Origin: Hyphomonadaceae bacterium
GTDB taxonomy: Bacteria > Pseudomonadota > Alphaproteobacteria > Caulobacterales > Hyphomonadaceae
DNA length: 64,000 bases
Direction of reading: 5' to 3'
Assembly (NCBI GenBank): GCA_947474455.1
Contig: CANJIL010000001.1
Span: 1 to 64,000, forward strand
Numbering within the stretch: the first letter of the stretch is position 1; each line of letters begins with the position of its first letter. A program made the position numbers and the translations under genes. Shown piece after piece: positions 1 through 8,511 of this stretch. The notes beneath the pieces are model-generated. The model was not told the origin of the DNA, ran no database searches, and saw only the letters and a list, made by a program, of their open reading frames with translations.

Positions 1-642
1 CTGGTAAGCCCGCGCGACGGCTGGCCAAATGCCGCCGCTGAAACAATGAGCGCCGGCGCCTTGCCGGATGTGGTGCGGGTGCAGGTGTTCGACAGGGTTG
101 AAGATGCGGTTGCGGATTGCGGCGTTGTGATCGCAACGACTGCTCGGCCCCGCGGCATGGAGAAGCCAGTCCTGGGCGCGGCGGAAGCGGTCGTGAAGAT
201 GCGGGCGACGGCCGCGCGGACAGGCGTGCTGTTCGGCGCGGAGCGCGCCGGGCTGCCGAATGAGGTGGTTGCCCTGAGCGATGCGATCCTGTCGTTTCCC
301 GTGGCGTCTTCGTTTCCGTCGCTGAACCTCGCGCAGGCCGTGGCGCTGGCCGCGCATAGCTGGGCCGAGGACAATACAAGCGGACCGCCTGCGGCTTTTG
401 CCGATCCGCTCGATGCGCCTGCGACGCGAGACGAGCTGATCGGCATGATGGTGCATTTCGAGGAAGAACTGGCTCGCGCCGGCTTCTTCTTTCCCGACGA
501 GAAGCGTGCGCCGATGACGCAGAATCTGCGCAATGCAATCACACGGGCAGGGTGGACCGCGCAGGAAGTCCGCACGTTCCGGGGCGCTATCAAGGCGCTT
601 GCCATCGGCCGCGGCAAGGCGCGCGTGAAACGCGAAGATTAG
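1..642 (+). CDS. trmJ: TrmJ-like tRNA 2'-O-methyltransferase (5' truncated by window)
   Basis: The reading frame is open from base 1, so the N-terminus lies outside the window; the ATG at 46 is internal. The protein shows the SpoU/TrmH knotted methyltransferase core: a region ending in VIATTARPRG, then FGAERAGLPNEVV (the SAM-binding knot, motif 2) and FPVASSFPSLNLAQAVAL (motif 3). This arrangement, with a C-terminal helical extension (EEELARAGFFFPDEK), fits TrmJ, which methylates the 2'-O of nucleotide 32 in tRNA anticodon loops. The C-terminus is basic. The TAG stop at 640-642 overlaps the TAA stop of the convergent gene on the other strand. The assignment to TrmJ rather than another SpoU member is from family knowledge. 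Confidence 0.88.
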   Translation: MVSPRDGWPNAAAETMSAGALPDVVRVQVFDRVEDAVADCGVVIATTARPRGMEKPVLGAAEAVVKMRATAARTGVLFGAERAGLPNEVVALSDAILSFPVASSFPSLNLAQAVALAAHSWAEDNTSGPPAAFADPLDAPATRDELIGMMVHFEEELARAGFFFPDEKRAPMTQNLRNAITRAGWTAQEVRTFRGAIKALAIGRGKARVKRED

Positions 643-1142
643 GCGGGCGGCCGCATTGTTTGCGGTGTGGTGTCTGTCGGCTCTGGCAAGGCGGACGGGA
701 TAACGGGTTCGGCAGGCGTTTCTTCCACTTGGTTAGGGGCTGCGTCCTCTGTCGGCTGGTCCGAGAAGGTCCAGGTCCGGCCGACCTGCATCGGCGCTTC
801 GGCGTCGATCACCATGAGACCACTCGCGGGCAGAGTATCGAGCCCGGCCAACGCTTCATCCTGCTTGGGAGCCTGCCAGCCGCGGCGGATCATTTCATCG
901 AGGATTTCCTCCATGGCGACGTCGGACACTTCCCACGGATTGCATTTAGTTGTGGCGGACGAGGCGCGCACGCTCAGTTGTTCGCGCGCTGGCGCGGGGG
1001 CGGCCTCATCCCAAGCTTTGGCGTTGATAATCGGTTGATTAGACTCCGCCGGCCTGAGCGTCAGCGAAGCGGCTCCGAAACCAACTGCAAGCGAAACAAT
1101 GGCTGTGGCTACGAGTGACGCCAGTTGAGTGTTGCGGATCAT
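639..1142 (-). CDS. Small membrane-anchored protein of unknown function
   Basis: I do not recognise this 167-residue protein. The start at 1142 is chosen because a GGAG Shine-Dalgarno lies about 8 bases upstream and the protein then begins with a good N-terminal anchor (MIRNTQLASLVATAIVSLAV), a single membrane segment at roughly residues 7-28. The frame is open further upstream to 1328, but that extension is Pro/Arg-rich and lacks a good ribosome site. After the anchor there is a soluble domain with one cysteine (TTKCNPWEVSDVAMEEILDE), predicted helices, and a Pro/Thr/Glu-rich tail, suggesting a periplasmic protein. It converges tail-to-tail on trmJ with the stops overlapping. Confidence 0.6.
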   Translation of the reverse strand: MIRNTQLASLVATAIVSLAVGFGAASLTLRPAESNQPIINAKAWDEAAPAPAREQLSVRASSATTKCNPWEVSDVAMEEILDEMIRRGWQAPKQDEALAGLDTLPASGLMVIDAEAPMQVGRTWTFSDQPTEDAAPNQVEETPAEPVIPSALPEPTDTTPQTMRPPA

Positions 1143-1553
1143 CGGCCATCTCCGTTGGTCTGCCCACGCATCAGCAATAACGCGTGGCGGGCCTGCAGGT
1201 TCTCGGGAAAGACAGGCGGCCAGAATCAGGGGAACGCGGCGTGCCATTAGTGGAGACAGACGTCGGGGGAGGAGTATGTCGACAGGAGGCAGAGGCGCCC
1301 GCCGGGCAGGCGGTCGTGCGCCACGCATCTATCGCGCCAGCACAGCTTCACGCGAATGGCGCGTCGAAGAGCTTCCGGCGTGAGTTTCCGAAGCATCCGG
1401 CCCGAACCTGCCGCGCCTTCGCACCAACCCGCTGGCTTTCAGCGAGGAGCGGCATCGGACGTTCGGCCCGATCGTCAAGTTGACTGTGTCGGGGACGTTT
1501 TAGTTACATCTCGCGGAGGAGGGCCCCGGCCTCGTGCCTCCGCCGGACGGAGG
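1143..1553. other. Gene-free stretch upstream of the anchored protein
   Basis: About 410 bases without a convincing gene. The only structure I see is a short hairpin at 1537-1553 (CCTCCG / CGGAGG, loop CCGGA) directly beyond the terC stop on the minus strand, which could be a weak terminator or mRNA-stabilising stem for terC. A minus-strand frame reads up to the start at 1142 and would stop within an ATGA overlap with it, but it has no recognisable upstream protein. Confidence 0.4.
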
Positions 1554-2252
1554 TCAGTGTGGCGCGATGGCGGCGGGCACGGCGGCATTGATCGGGCAGT
1601 GCGGGCCGATTTCTGTCTGGCCGAACAAGGTCGGGTTGCACTCATAAACCTGCAGCCCGCCGTCCCAAATCATGTGGACAGCCACATAGAGGATGATGAT
1701 CAGACCGACATAGGCGATCCAGCGATGCTTGGAGAGCAGGCGCGCGATGAACGTGGCGGCAACGCCCATCAGCACGACCGACAGCGCCAGGCCGAACACC
1801 AGAATCCACGGATGGTCGTGCGCGGCGCCGGCGACGGCGAGCACGTTATCGAGCGACATCGACACGTCGGCGACGACGATCTGCGCCACGGCCTGGGCCA
1901 GCGTCTTCTTCTGGATGGCGTTGCCGGCGAGGTCCTTGCCTTCGATCGCTTCTTGATCGGCGTGGTGGGGCGTGCTCAGTTCGCGCCACATCTTCCAGCA
2001 CACCCAGAGCAACAGAACGCCGCCTGCGAACAGCAGGCCGATGATGGCGAGCAACTGGGTCGCAACGAGGGCGAACAGGATGCGGAGAATGGTCGCGGCG
2101 ATGACGCCGATCACGATCGCCTTGCCACGCTGTTCCTTCGGTAGACCCGCGGCGGCAAGGCCGATGACGACCGCGTTGTCGCCCGCCAGGACCAGGTCGA
2201 TCATGACGACCGTGAAGAAGGCCTGAAGCGCTTCGACCGAGAAGAATTCCAT
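1554..2252 (-). CDS. TerC/YjbE-family integral membrane metal transporter
   Basis: A 232-residue polytopic membrane protein with about seven hydrophobic segments. Diagnostic motifs are the first helix with VMIDLVLAGDNAVVIGLAA and the later DVSMSLDNVLAVAGAAHDHP: the paired acidic helices (AGDN and SLDN) of the TerC fold, which in characterised members export Mn2+ or related divalent ions or support metalation of exported proteins. The start MEFFSVEALQ at 2252 is preferred to the longer frame from 2315 because the transmembrane domain begins directly there. Divergent from rpsD. I looked for the Mn-sensing yybP-ykoY riboswitch often found upstream of terC genes and did not see its conserved core. 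The substrate is inference. Confidence 0.85.
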   Translation of the reverse strand: MEFFSVEALQAFFTVVMIDLVLAGDNAVVIGLAAAGLPKEQRGKAIVIGVIAATILRILFALVATQLLAIIGLLFAGGVLLLWVCWKMWRELSTPHHADQEAIEGKDLAGNAIQKKTLAQAVAQIVVADVSMSLDNVLAVAGAAHDHPWILVFGLALSVVLMGVAATFIARLLSKHRWIAYVGLIIILYVAVHMIWDGGLQVYECNPTLFGQTEIGPHCPINAAVPAAIAPH

Positions 2253-2549
2253 AGGCCTTGACGCTCCAGCGGCCGGGTCCCGGCCAACAAGCTGCCCACA
2301 ATCCTCAACTCGCACGGGTTTTCAAGCGTTCCCGGAACGAACGGCTCCGGGCCTGAGGGAAACCTGATAGTTTGTCACAATCGGCCTTCGGGACGGCTCT
2401 CGCCGCCTTGACTTTCCCCGGCCAATCCTGTCTTTGCGCGCTTCCTCAGTCCCTTCCGGGGCCGTGGTTATTACGGGTGGCGCGCCGCCGCCGTTGAGAT
2501 CGCGAGGGCCATGAGGGTCCTGCCGGAGCGCGCTGAATAAGAGGCTATC

Positions 2550-3167
2550 ATGTCCAGGCGCCAGAACGCCAAGTACAAGCTCGACCGCCGCGTTGGTGAA
2601 AACGTGTGGGGTCGTCCCAAATCTCCGATCAACAACCGTCAGACGCGTCCCGGCCAGCACGGCGCCCGCCGCACCAACAAGCCGTCGGACTTTGGCCTGC
2701 AGCTGATGGCCAAGCAGAAGCTCAAGGGCTTCTACGGCGACATCACAGAGAAGCAGTTCCGCAAGACCTATGAAGAGGCCTCCCGCCGCACCGGCAACAC
2801 CGCCGAGCTGCTGGTCGGCCTGCTCGAGTCGCGCCTCGACACGGTTGTCTACCGCGCCAAATTCGTGCCGACGATCTTCGCGGCGCGCCAGTTCGTGAAC
2901 CATGGTCACGTCACGCTCAACGGCAAGAAGGCGAACATCGCCTCCATGACCGTGAAGCCGGGCGACGTGATTCAGGTCCGGGAAAAATCGCGAAACATGG
3001 CGCTGGTCATCGAAGCCATGGGCTCGGCCGAGCGCGACGTTCCCGAATACGTCGAGGTCGATCCGAAAGCGGGCACGGCGAAATTCGTCCGGATGCCGGC
3101 GCTGGGCGACATCCCCTATGCGGCCCGCATGGAGCCGAGCCTCGTGGTCGAATTCTACTCGTCGTAA
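2550..3167 (+). CDS. rpsD: 30S ribosomal protein S4
   Basis: Full-length S4 (205 residues, the normal length). It begins [20 protein letters not shown] and has the S4 RNA-binding domain around residues 95-155 ([33 protein letters not shown]). S4 nucleates assembly of the small subunit by binding 16S rRNA and is a fidelity protein; in many bacteria it also represses its own mRNA. It stands alone here rather than in the alpha operon, as is usual in alphaproteobacteria. An AAGAGG ribosome site precedes the ATG. It ends in TAA, so TAA is a normal stop in this genome. Confidence 0.97.
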   Translation: MSRRQNAKYKLDRRVGENVWGRPKSPINNRQTRPGQHGARRTNKPSDFGLQLMAKQKLKGFYGDITEKQFRKTYEEASRRTGNTAELLVGLLESRLDTVVYRAKFVPTIFAARQFVNHGHVTLNGKKANIASMTVKPGDVIQVREKSRNMALVIEAMGSAERDVPEYVEVDPKAGTAKFVRMPALGDIPYAARMEPSLVVEFYSS

Positions 3168-3203
3168 GACGCATCGTTCTTTGAGCCACTGGAGAGGGCG
3201 GCC

Positions 3204-3229
3204 GGGCGACGGGTCGCCCTTTCGCTTTT
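3204..3229 (+). terminator. Rho-independent terminator of rpsD
   Basis: Perfect six-pair stem GGGCGA / TCGCCC with a CGGG tetraloop, followed by TTTCGCTTTT, about 40 bases after the rpsD stop. Confidence 0.75.
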
Positions 3230-3308
3230 GCGGTTCGCGCATATGGGGAATACCGAGACGAAATGACGGTTGCGCGCTAGTTTTATCGCAGGCGGCAGTG
3301 GAGCAAGC

Positions 3309-4145
3309 ATGACCGATCAGCCCAGTACCAAGGATATCCGTGTCGCAACGCTGGTCGATCCCAGGGGCATGAAGAAGGTTTCGCTGGCCGACTGGTCGAC
3401 GCGGGGCGACAAGATTTTCGAGAACAAGAAGGACGCAAAGGCTTCTCTCGATGCCGATGCTCAGGCAATCAACACGCTGCAGGATGCGCTTTTTGCTTCG
3501 AAGGTAGGATCGTTGCTGATCGTGCTGCAGGGGATCGACACGTCAGGCAAGGATGGCGTGACGAAGGAGGCCTTTCACTACACCAGCCCACTGGGCGTGC
3601 TCGTCCACGCCTTCGGCAAGCCCACCGAGGAAGAGCTGGCGCACGACTATCTCTGGCGGCTGCACAAAGTCACGCCCCGCAAGGGCTACATCACCGTGTT
3701 CAACCGCTCGCAGTATGAGGATGTGCTTGTAGTGAAACTGCGCAAACTTGCGCCGGCTGAGGCGGTCGAACAGCGCTACGAGCAGATCAACCAGTTCGAG
3801 AAGACGCTGGTTGAGAACGGCACGCGGGTTTTGAAGCTGATGCTTCACATCTCGAAGGATGAGCAGGGCGAGCGGTTGCGGGAACGGCTGGAGGTTCCCG
3901 AGAAGCGATGGAAGTTCAACCCCGGCGACATCGAGGACCGCAAGCTGTGGGACGACTATCAGGCGGCGTATGAGACTGTGCTGCAGCGCTGCTCGACGCC
4001 ATGGGCGCCATGGCATGTTGTGCCGGCCGACAGCCGTTCGCGGCGCGACGCGATTGCGGCGCGGCTGATTAGGGCGGAGCTGGAAGCAATGAAGCCGGAA
4101 TATCCCGATCCGGGCTATCGTCTGGATCAATACGAGATCGACTGA
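3309..4145 (+). CDS. Polyphosphate kinase 2 (PPK2 family)
   Basis: A 278-residue PPK2-family kinase that transfers phosphate between polyphosphate and nucleotides. Seen: the Walker-A-like loop VLQGIDTSGKDGVTKEAF, the conserved HDYLWRLHKVTPRKGYI block, the Walker-B-like FNRSQYEDVLVVKL segment, and a lid region with KRWKFNPGDIEDRKLWDDY, in family order. One kinase domain, so a single-domain class. The start at 3309 (MTDQPSTKDIRVA) follows a GGAG; the upstream extension to 3270 is not supported. The subclass (AMP-, ADP- or dual-specific) cannot be decided by eye. It appears monocistronic, with a hairpin right after the stop. Confidence 0.9.
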   Translation: MTDQPSTKDIRVATLVDPRGMKKVSLADWSTRGDKIFENKKDAKASLDADAQAINTLQDALFASKVGSLLIVLQGIDTSGKDGVTKEAFHYTSPLGVLVHAFGKPTEEELAHDYLWRLHKVTPRKGYITVFNRSQYEDVLVVKLRKLAPAEAVEQRYEQINQFEKTLVENGTRVLKLMLHISKDEQGERLRERLEVPEKRWKFNPGDIEDRKLWDDYQAAYETVLQRCSTPWAPWHVVPADSRSRRDAIAARLIRAELEAMKPEYPDPGYRLDQYEID

Positions 4146-4155
4146 AGCAGGTGTT

Positions 4156-4179
4156 GGGGCGCTGGTCGCCCAGCGCCCC
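4156..4179 (+). terminator. Strong hairpin after the PPK2 gene
   Basis: Perfect ten-pair stem GGGGCGCTGG / CCAGCGCCCC with a TCGC loop, 10 bases after the stop. No T-run follows, so it may act as a 3' stabiliser or a Rho-assisted terminator. Confidence 0.55.
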
Positions 4180-4384
4180 GCCATCCTCGGCCCTGGGTTG
4201 GGGGGTCGGGCTTCGGAGCGAAGGATATCGGGTCCGCTGAGGCCTGAGGTCAACTAACAACCGCTAGTTTTGAACAACAATCGGAAGATAAATGCGGGTT
4301 GCCCAATTTGGTCACTACAAGTGTTCATTGCGTATTCATATCGAATATCAATAACGTCCCTGACTGAATAGCTGGGGTCAGGAC

Positions 4385-4764
4385 ATGAGAAAAGTCACAG
4401 GACTGGCGGCGACGGCACTGGCGCGTGTGTGAGGCTCTCCGGCTGCATCGTCGTTGATGCGGACGTAAGGGAATCTCGTTGGGACTGGGGTGACAATTTC
4501 GGTCTGGTGCTCGGCGGGGAAGCGAGCGCGCGTGAGCCCGAGCTGATGATCATCGCGCATTCCAACGGCTGCACCAACAAGGAAGACTTTGCTCCTGTCG
4601 TGCGCGACAGTAGGGACGATCGCTTCGATGTTGATTTCCGTGGCGTCAATCCCGACAACTGCAAGGCGCTGATGCCGGATGGGCGGCGCATGACTTGGTC
4701 CTTCGCCGAGCTGGGCATTCCGCGCCAATCGCGCGTTGTCCTGATGAACCGCATCGGACGCTAG
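4385..4764 (+). pseudogene. Frameshifted lipoprotein of unknown function
   Basis: The ATG at 4385 opens a signal peptide (MRKVTGLAATALARV) that hits TGA at 4430. The remainder continues in another frame from 4432: RLSGCIVVDADV, where LSGC is an apparent lipobox, followed by about 100 residues with two further cysteines (HSNGCTNKEDF, NPDNCKAL). Removing two bases of the GTGTGTG run at 4425-4431 joins signal peptide and lipobox in one frame. This looks like a small secreted lipoprotein disrupted at a dinucleotide repeat. The downstream part alone has a GTG at 4429 but then no signal peptide. The TAG stop overlaps the stop of the convergent GIN-domain gene. No function recognised. Confidence 0.65.
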
Positions 4765-5423
4765 AGTTTGCTGACTGACCCGGCGCTGTTCTCGTCCTTC
4801 TCGGGCGAGGCGGGGTTGGCGCGGAAGCTGACGCTGGCGCCTGAAGAGGCGGCGCCATTCGCGTTGCGCGCAGCAAAGGCTTCGGCGTCAGCGCCGGACG
4901 ATGCATCGACATTCGCCGTTTCGCATTTCAGGTTTCCGCCGTCGAAATGCGCGCCGGATGAAATGTCGACCCGGAGCGCCTTGCAGGCGCCGGCGAGCTT
5001 GACGCTGGCGCCGGAGGAGACGTCGATATCGACATCGGACAGCTGCAGGCTGGCGCCGCCGATGTCGGCGCCTGAGGAGGCATCAAAGGCCCAGTAGGCG
5101 GGCGCTGAAACGCTGACGCGATAACGCGGGCCGTTGTCCCAGCCCATCGTCATGTGCTGCTTGCGGCTGATGTAGAGCGTGTCGCCGCGCACTTCGACGA
5201 TGAGGTTGCTAAGGTCTGCTCCGCTGAGCACCTCCGCCTTCACATCGAAATTGCCTTGCGCCACAACGACTTCGATTCCTGACGAAGCATCGACATGGCT
5301 GAAGCCCATGTAGGTGGCGCGGAGAGCTTCCGAATATGTAGCGCCGGACGCGCCGCCGACGACGCAGCCGGAGGCGAGGCTTGCGGCCAGTGCTGGAATG
5401 AGGGGGAGGAAAGCACGGTGCAT
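4761..5423 (-). CDS. GIN-domain (DUF2807) lipoprotein
   Basis: A 220-residue lipoprotein. The start at 5423 follows an AGGGA site and gives a signal peptide ending in the lipobox LASGC (Cys at about residue 20). The mature part carries the putative auto-transporter adhesin head (GIN, DUF2807) fold, with a right-handed beta-helix rich in D-x-SSG-A turns (DASSGIEV, DASSGADIGG, DVSSGASVKL, DISSGAHFDG, DASSGADAEAF). The frame is open upstream to 5570 without support. Its neighbour at 5608-6228 is a second, broken GIN protein, so the two form a tandem pair. Function is not established for the family; surface or envelope location is inferred. Confidence 0.85.
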   Translation of the reverse strand: MHRAFLPLIPALAASLASGCVVGGASGATYSEALRATYMGFSHVDASSGIEVVVAQGNFDVKAEVLSGADLSNLIVEVRGDTLYISRKQHMTMGWDNGPRYRVSVSAPAYWAFDASSGADIGGASLQLSDVDIDVSSGASVKLAGACKALRVDISSGAHFDGGNLKCETANVDASSGADAEAFAARNANGAASSGASVSFRANPASPEKDENSAGSVSKL

Positions 5424-5607
5424 CGGATTGTCCCTGTGTTTTTCTTCGACGGACGCAAATCTACTAGCGCATTGCCCGGGCGCACTTCCAGCGACGGTGG
5501 CAGTGGGCAGACGAACCGGCGGCTGGAGGTCTCCAGGGCCGCCGGTTCGTCTCCTATCGCTGCGCGGCATTGCGTGCTCAGGACGCGCATTGCCGCGGGC
5601 TGAGGGG

Positions 5608-6228
5608 TCAATCGGCCAGCGAAACCTTCGATCCGAAATTGTCGCGTTTTTCCTTGGAGTCGCGCGCTCGGCCGCTGATCAGGATGTTGGACGGCATGCC
5701 GGCTGTCGATGTGCGTCTCGCAGCATTTGAGGCCTTCGGCCTTCGCCTGCGAGGCGCCGCCGAGAACGCTGTCGAGTTTCGTGCACGGTCCGTCGAGCGT
5801 GATCTTGCTCGCAGCTTCCGCATCGATCGTCACACTGCGCACCTTCAGTCTGCCGATGTCGATTTCGACCGCGGGCGCGCTCAAGCGGGTGCGCTGTCGA
5901 GTTTCAGCGTGTCGAGATCTAGCGCAGAAATGTGGACGACGTCCTCGACCTTGCGCTGCAGGTTCGTGTTCTTCGGCCGGGTGATGCGCAGCGTGTGGCC
6001 CACTTTCTCGACGATGATGTGCTGCAGATTGTCGTGCCGGCTGTCGACGAAGACGGACCAGGCGGACGACTGGGTGAATTCGATGGTGAAGCTGACAGAG
6101 GCTTCGATCTTCTTGAAGCCAGAGAAGTTGAAGGTGCGCACTTCGGCCGAGGTGGGCGAGGCGAGGCCGATTGCGGCGACGGCGGCAGCAGCTGCTGTGA
6201 CGATAAAGGCGGCGGGCAGCAGGCGCAC
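5608..6228 (-). pseudogene. Broken GIN-domain (DUF2807) secreted protein
   Basis: The start at 6228 gives an Ala-rich signal peptide (MRLLPAAFIVTAAAAAVAAI) and the beginning of a GIN domain, but the frame ends at 5881 after LKLDSAPA. The domain resumes in a second frame (PAVEIDIGRLKVRSVTID through LKCCETHIDS, about 5885-5700) and finishes in a third (MPSNILISGRARDSKEK to the stop at 5608). At least two frameshifts are needed: about 5885 (repaired by adding one base, for example CCC to CCCC) and about 5700 (removing one base of a CC pair). Its closest relative in the window is the intact lipoprotein downstream. Pseudogene or sequencing error. Confidence 0.75.
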
Positions 6229-6513
6229 GGGATCCTCTCCGGGAGCGTGCCGTTGGCAGCAACTACTAGCTTAGGAATTATAAATGGTTGCTCAGCTCTC
6301 AAGCGGGGAAGGCTCTGATTTTCGCGCATGCGGGGTGTGACCCCGCAGCAGAGGGCGAGGCTGTCGGGTTTTTTGACGGTGAACGGAATGGAGGGGCGGT
6401 CCGCGCACGTTGCTGCCCCTCCGGCTGAGAGCAGACGAAGATTTTCCCGCATCCGACGTTCTCCCCGCTCGGGCGAGGAAGGGGCGAAGCGTATTGCCCT
6501 GGAAGAGTGGGTG

Positions 6514-7839
6514 TCAGCGGACCGGTTCGGCCCAGAGGTCGACGCCTTCGCCTTCGAGGACCGTCGCCTTGATGAGGTCGCCGGGTTTAAGCGTGACATC
6601 GTCTATGAAGACGCTGCCGTCGATCTCGGGGGCATCGGCTTTGGAGCGGCCGACGGCGCCGTCTTCATCGACTTCGTCGATGAGGACGTCGATCGTCTTG
6701 CCCAATTGTGCTTGCCCGTAGGCGTCGGCGATTTCGGCCTGCACGGCCATGAAGCGGCGCCAGCGTTCTTCCTTGACCTCTTCCGGAACGTGGTTGGGCA
6801 AGGCGGCGGAGGCGGCCCCGGTGACATTTTCGTATTTGAAGCAGCCGGCGCGCTGGATCTTGGCTTCCTTCAGCCAGTCGAGCAGGTGCTGGACGTCTTC
6901 TTCTGTCTCGCCGGGGAAACCGACGATGAAGGAGGAGCGGAGGACGAGGTCGGGGACTTCGCGGCGCCATTTGGCGATGCGGTCTGCAGTCTTGTCGATG
7001 GCGGCGGGGCGGCGCATCGCCTTCAGCACGCTCGGTGACGAGTGCTGGAAGGGGATGTCGAGATAGGGGAGGATGCGACCCTCGGCCATCATGGGCATGA
7101 CGTCATCGACGTGCGGATAGGGGTAGACGTAGTGGAGGCGCGCCCACACGCCCAGTTCGCCGAGGCCTTCGCAGAGATCGCGGAAGCGGGTCTGGCGTTC
7201 CCTGTCACGCCATTTGTAGGGCGCGTACTTCACATCGAGGCCGTAGGCGGACGTATCCTGGCTGATGACGAGGAGTTCCTTCACGCCGGCTTTGACGAGT
7301 TGCTCGGCTTCGCGGAGCACGGCGTCGATGCGGCGGGAGACGAGATTGCCGCGAAGGCTCGGGATGATGCAGAAGGAGCAGCGGTTGTTGCAGCCCTCGG
7401 AAATCTTCAGGTAGGCATAGTGGCGCGGCGTGAGCCGGTAGCCGCTCTCGGGCACCAGTGATACGAAGGGATGATCGGGGGCTGGCAGGTGCGTGTGCAC
7501 CGCGTCCATCACCTGTTCGTACTGGTGCGGGCCGGTGACGGCGAGGACGCCGGGATGGCGGTCTGTGATGACGTTTGCTTCGGCGCCGAGGCAGCCGGTG
7601 ACGATGACCTTGCCGTTCTCGTTGAGGGCTTCGCCTATGGCCTGCAGGCTTTCGTCGCGAGCGCTGTCGAGGAAGCCGCAGGTGTTGACGAGGACGAGGT
7701 CTGCGCCCTGATAATCGGGGGCGATCTGGTAGCCCTCGGCGCGCAGGCGCGTGATGATGCGCTCGCTATCGACCAGCGCTTTCGGGCAGCCGAGCGAGAC
7801 GATGCCGACCTTGGGTTGGGTGAGAGTGGTTTCAGCCAT
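6514..7839 (-). CDS. rimO: Ribosomal protein S12 methylthiotransferase RimO
   Basis: A 441-residue radical-SAM methylthiotransferase that adds a methylthio group to the conserved Asp of ribosomal protein S12. Domain order is complete: N-terminal UPF0004 domain with three cluster cysteines ([30 protein letters not shown]), radical SAM domain with [17 protein letters not shown], and a C-terminal TRAM domain ending [21 protein letters not shown]12-type [12 protein letters not shown] favours RimO over MiaB. The start at 7839 ([20 protein letters not shown]) is at the expected distance from the first cysteine; the frame is open upstream to 8280 by chance, opposite another gene. Confidence 0.95.
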   Translation of the reverse strand: MAETTLTQPKVGIVSLGCPKALVDSERIITRLRAEGYQIAPDYQGADLVLVNTCGFLDSARDESLQAIGEALNENGKVIVTGCLGAEANVITDRHPGVLAVTGPHQYEQVMDAVHTHLPAPDHPFVSLVPESGYRLTPRHYAYLKISEGCNNRCSFCIIPSLRGNLVSRRIDAVLREAEQLVKAGVKELLVISQDTSAYGLDVKYAPYKWRDRERQTRFRDLCEGLGELGVWARLHYVYPYPHVDDVMPMMAEGRILPYLDIPFQHSSPSVLKAMRRPAAIDKTADRIAKWRREVPDLVLRSSFIVGFPGETEEDVQHLLDWLKEAKIQRAGCFKYENVTGAASAALPNHVPEEVKEERWRRFMAVQAEIADAYGQAQLGKTIDVLIDEVDEDGAVGRSKADAPEIDGSVFIDDVTLKPGDLIKATVLEGEGVDLWAEPVR

Positions 7840-7945
7840 TGCGCGGGGGCGTATAGCGCCAAGGGGCGCGCAAGGCCAGCGGCGTGCTGCCGTGACGTTT
7901 GCGCGCGAGTCAGGTGAGCGTGTCGCCCTGATTTGCACGGGAAAA

Positions 7946-8499
7946 ATGATGCGTCTTGCGGGTGCAATGGCTCTAGCCGTGTCTCTGGCGGCGAGCGGGT
8001 CGGGAGCGGCTGCGCCCGAGGCGCCGGCGGCTCCCCGGCTGAGGCGGCGAAGACGGAGGCTTAGCCGGTCGAGCCGTGGGAGATGCACGGCATGAGGTAA
8101 AGCACTTTCGATCTCGTCGGCCCCGAGGGCGCGGTGTTGTGGGGCGAGGTCGCCTCCAACATGGGAACGAGCCGGGACATGGCCGCAGTGTTCCAAGGCT
8201 GCGCGCAGCCAGGGCCGGATGATGCGGATCTCCCCGAGGCGCAGGTTGAGACCTGCCGGGTGTGGCACAACCTGATCCATTCGCTGAATGACGGGGAGCC
8301 GGGCTTCATGCTGAACGAGGATGGCAATGCGCCGGAACAGATCCTAATGACCGACCTGGGGCGGAAGATCCGCTATTCGATCATGGCGTATGCGTCCAGC
8401 GCATCCGGCGGCGCCTGCCAGCGGCAAAAATTCGGGCGGCGCAGGCGCAAAAGGAATGGGGCGGCTAGCTTACGCCCGCCGCCCCACAATCCGATGTGA
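7946..8499 (+). pseudogene. Broken secreted protein of unknown function
   Basis: ATG codons at 7946 and 7949 open a signal peptide ([19 protein letters not shown]). The likely mature protein is in another frame: AEAAKTEA, then TAG at 8062-8064, [14 protein letters not shown] at 8098-8100, then [20 protein letters not shown] and on to the stop at 8497. Adding one C to the CCCC run at 8033-8036 joins the signal peptide to the second frame; the two stops lie in that same frame. The later part has cysteines in [17 protein letters not shown] and SGGACQRQ. It overlaps nothing on the plus strand and is divergent from rimO. I do not recognise the family. Confidence 0.6.
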
Positions 8500-8511
8500 C
8501 AGGTGGCGCGT

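Noticed and set aside
552-1118. Open frames on the plus strand overlapping trmJ and the anchored protein
   Set aside because: Cys/Arg/Gly-rich text without motifs, contradicted by the better-supported genes in other frames.
2253-2549. Possible yybP-ykoY manganese riboswitch upstream of the TerC gene
   Set aside because: Such riboswitches often precede terC genes, but I found no conserved core sequence on the minus strand in this region.
7840-8280. N-terminal extension of RimO by about 147 residues
   Set aside because: The extension is antisense to another gene, has no homology-like features, and the normal RimO start at 7839 fits the first cluster cysteine spacing.
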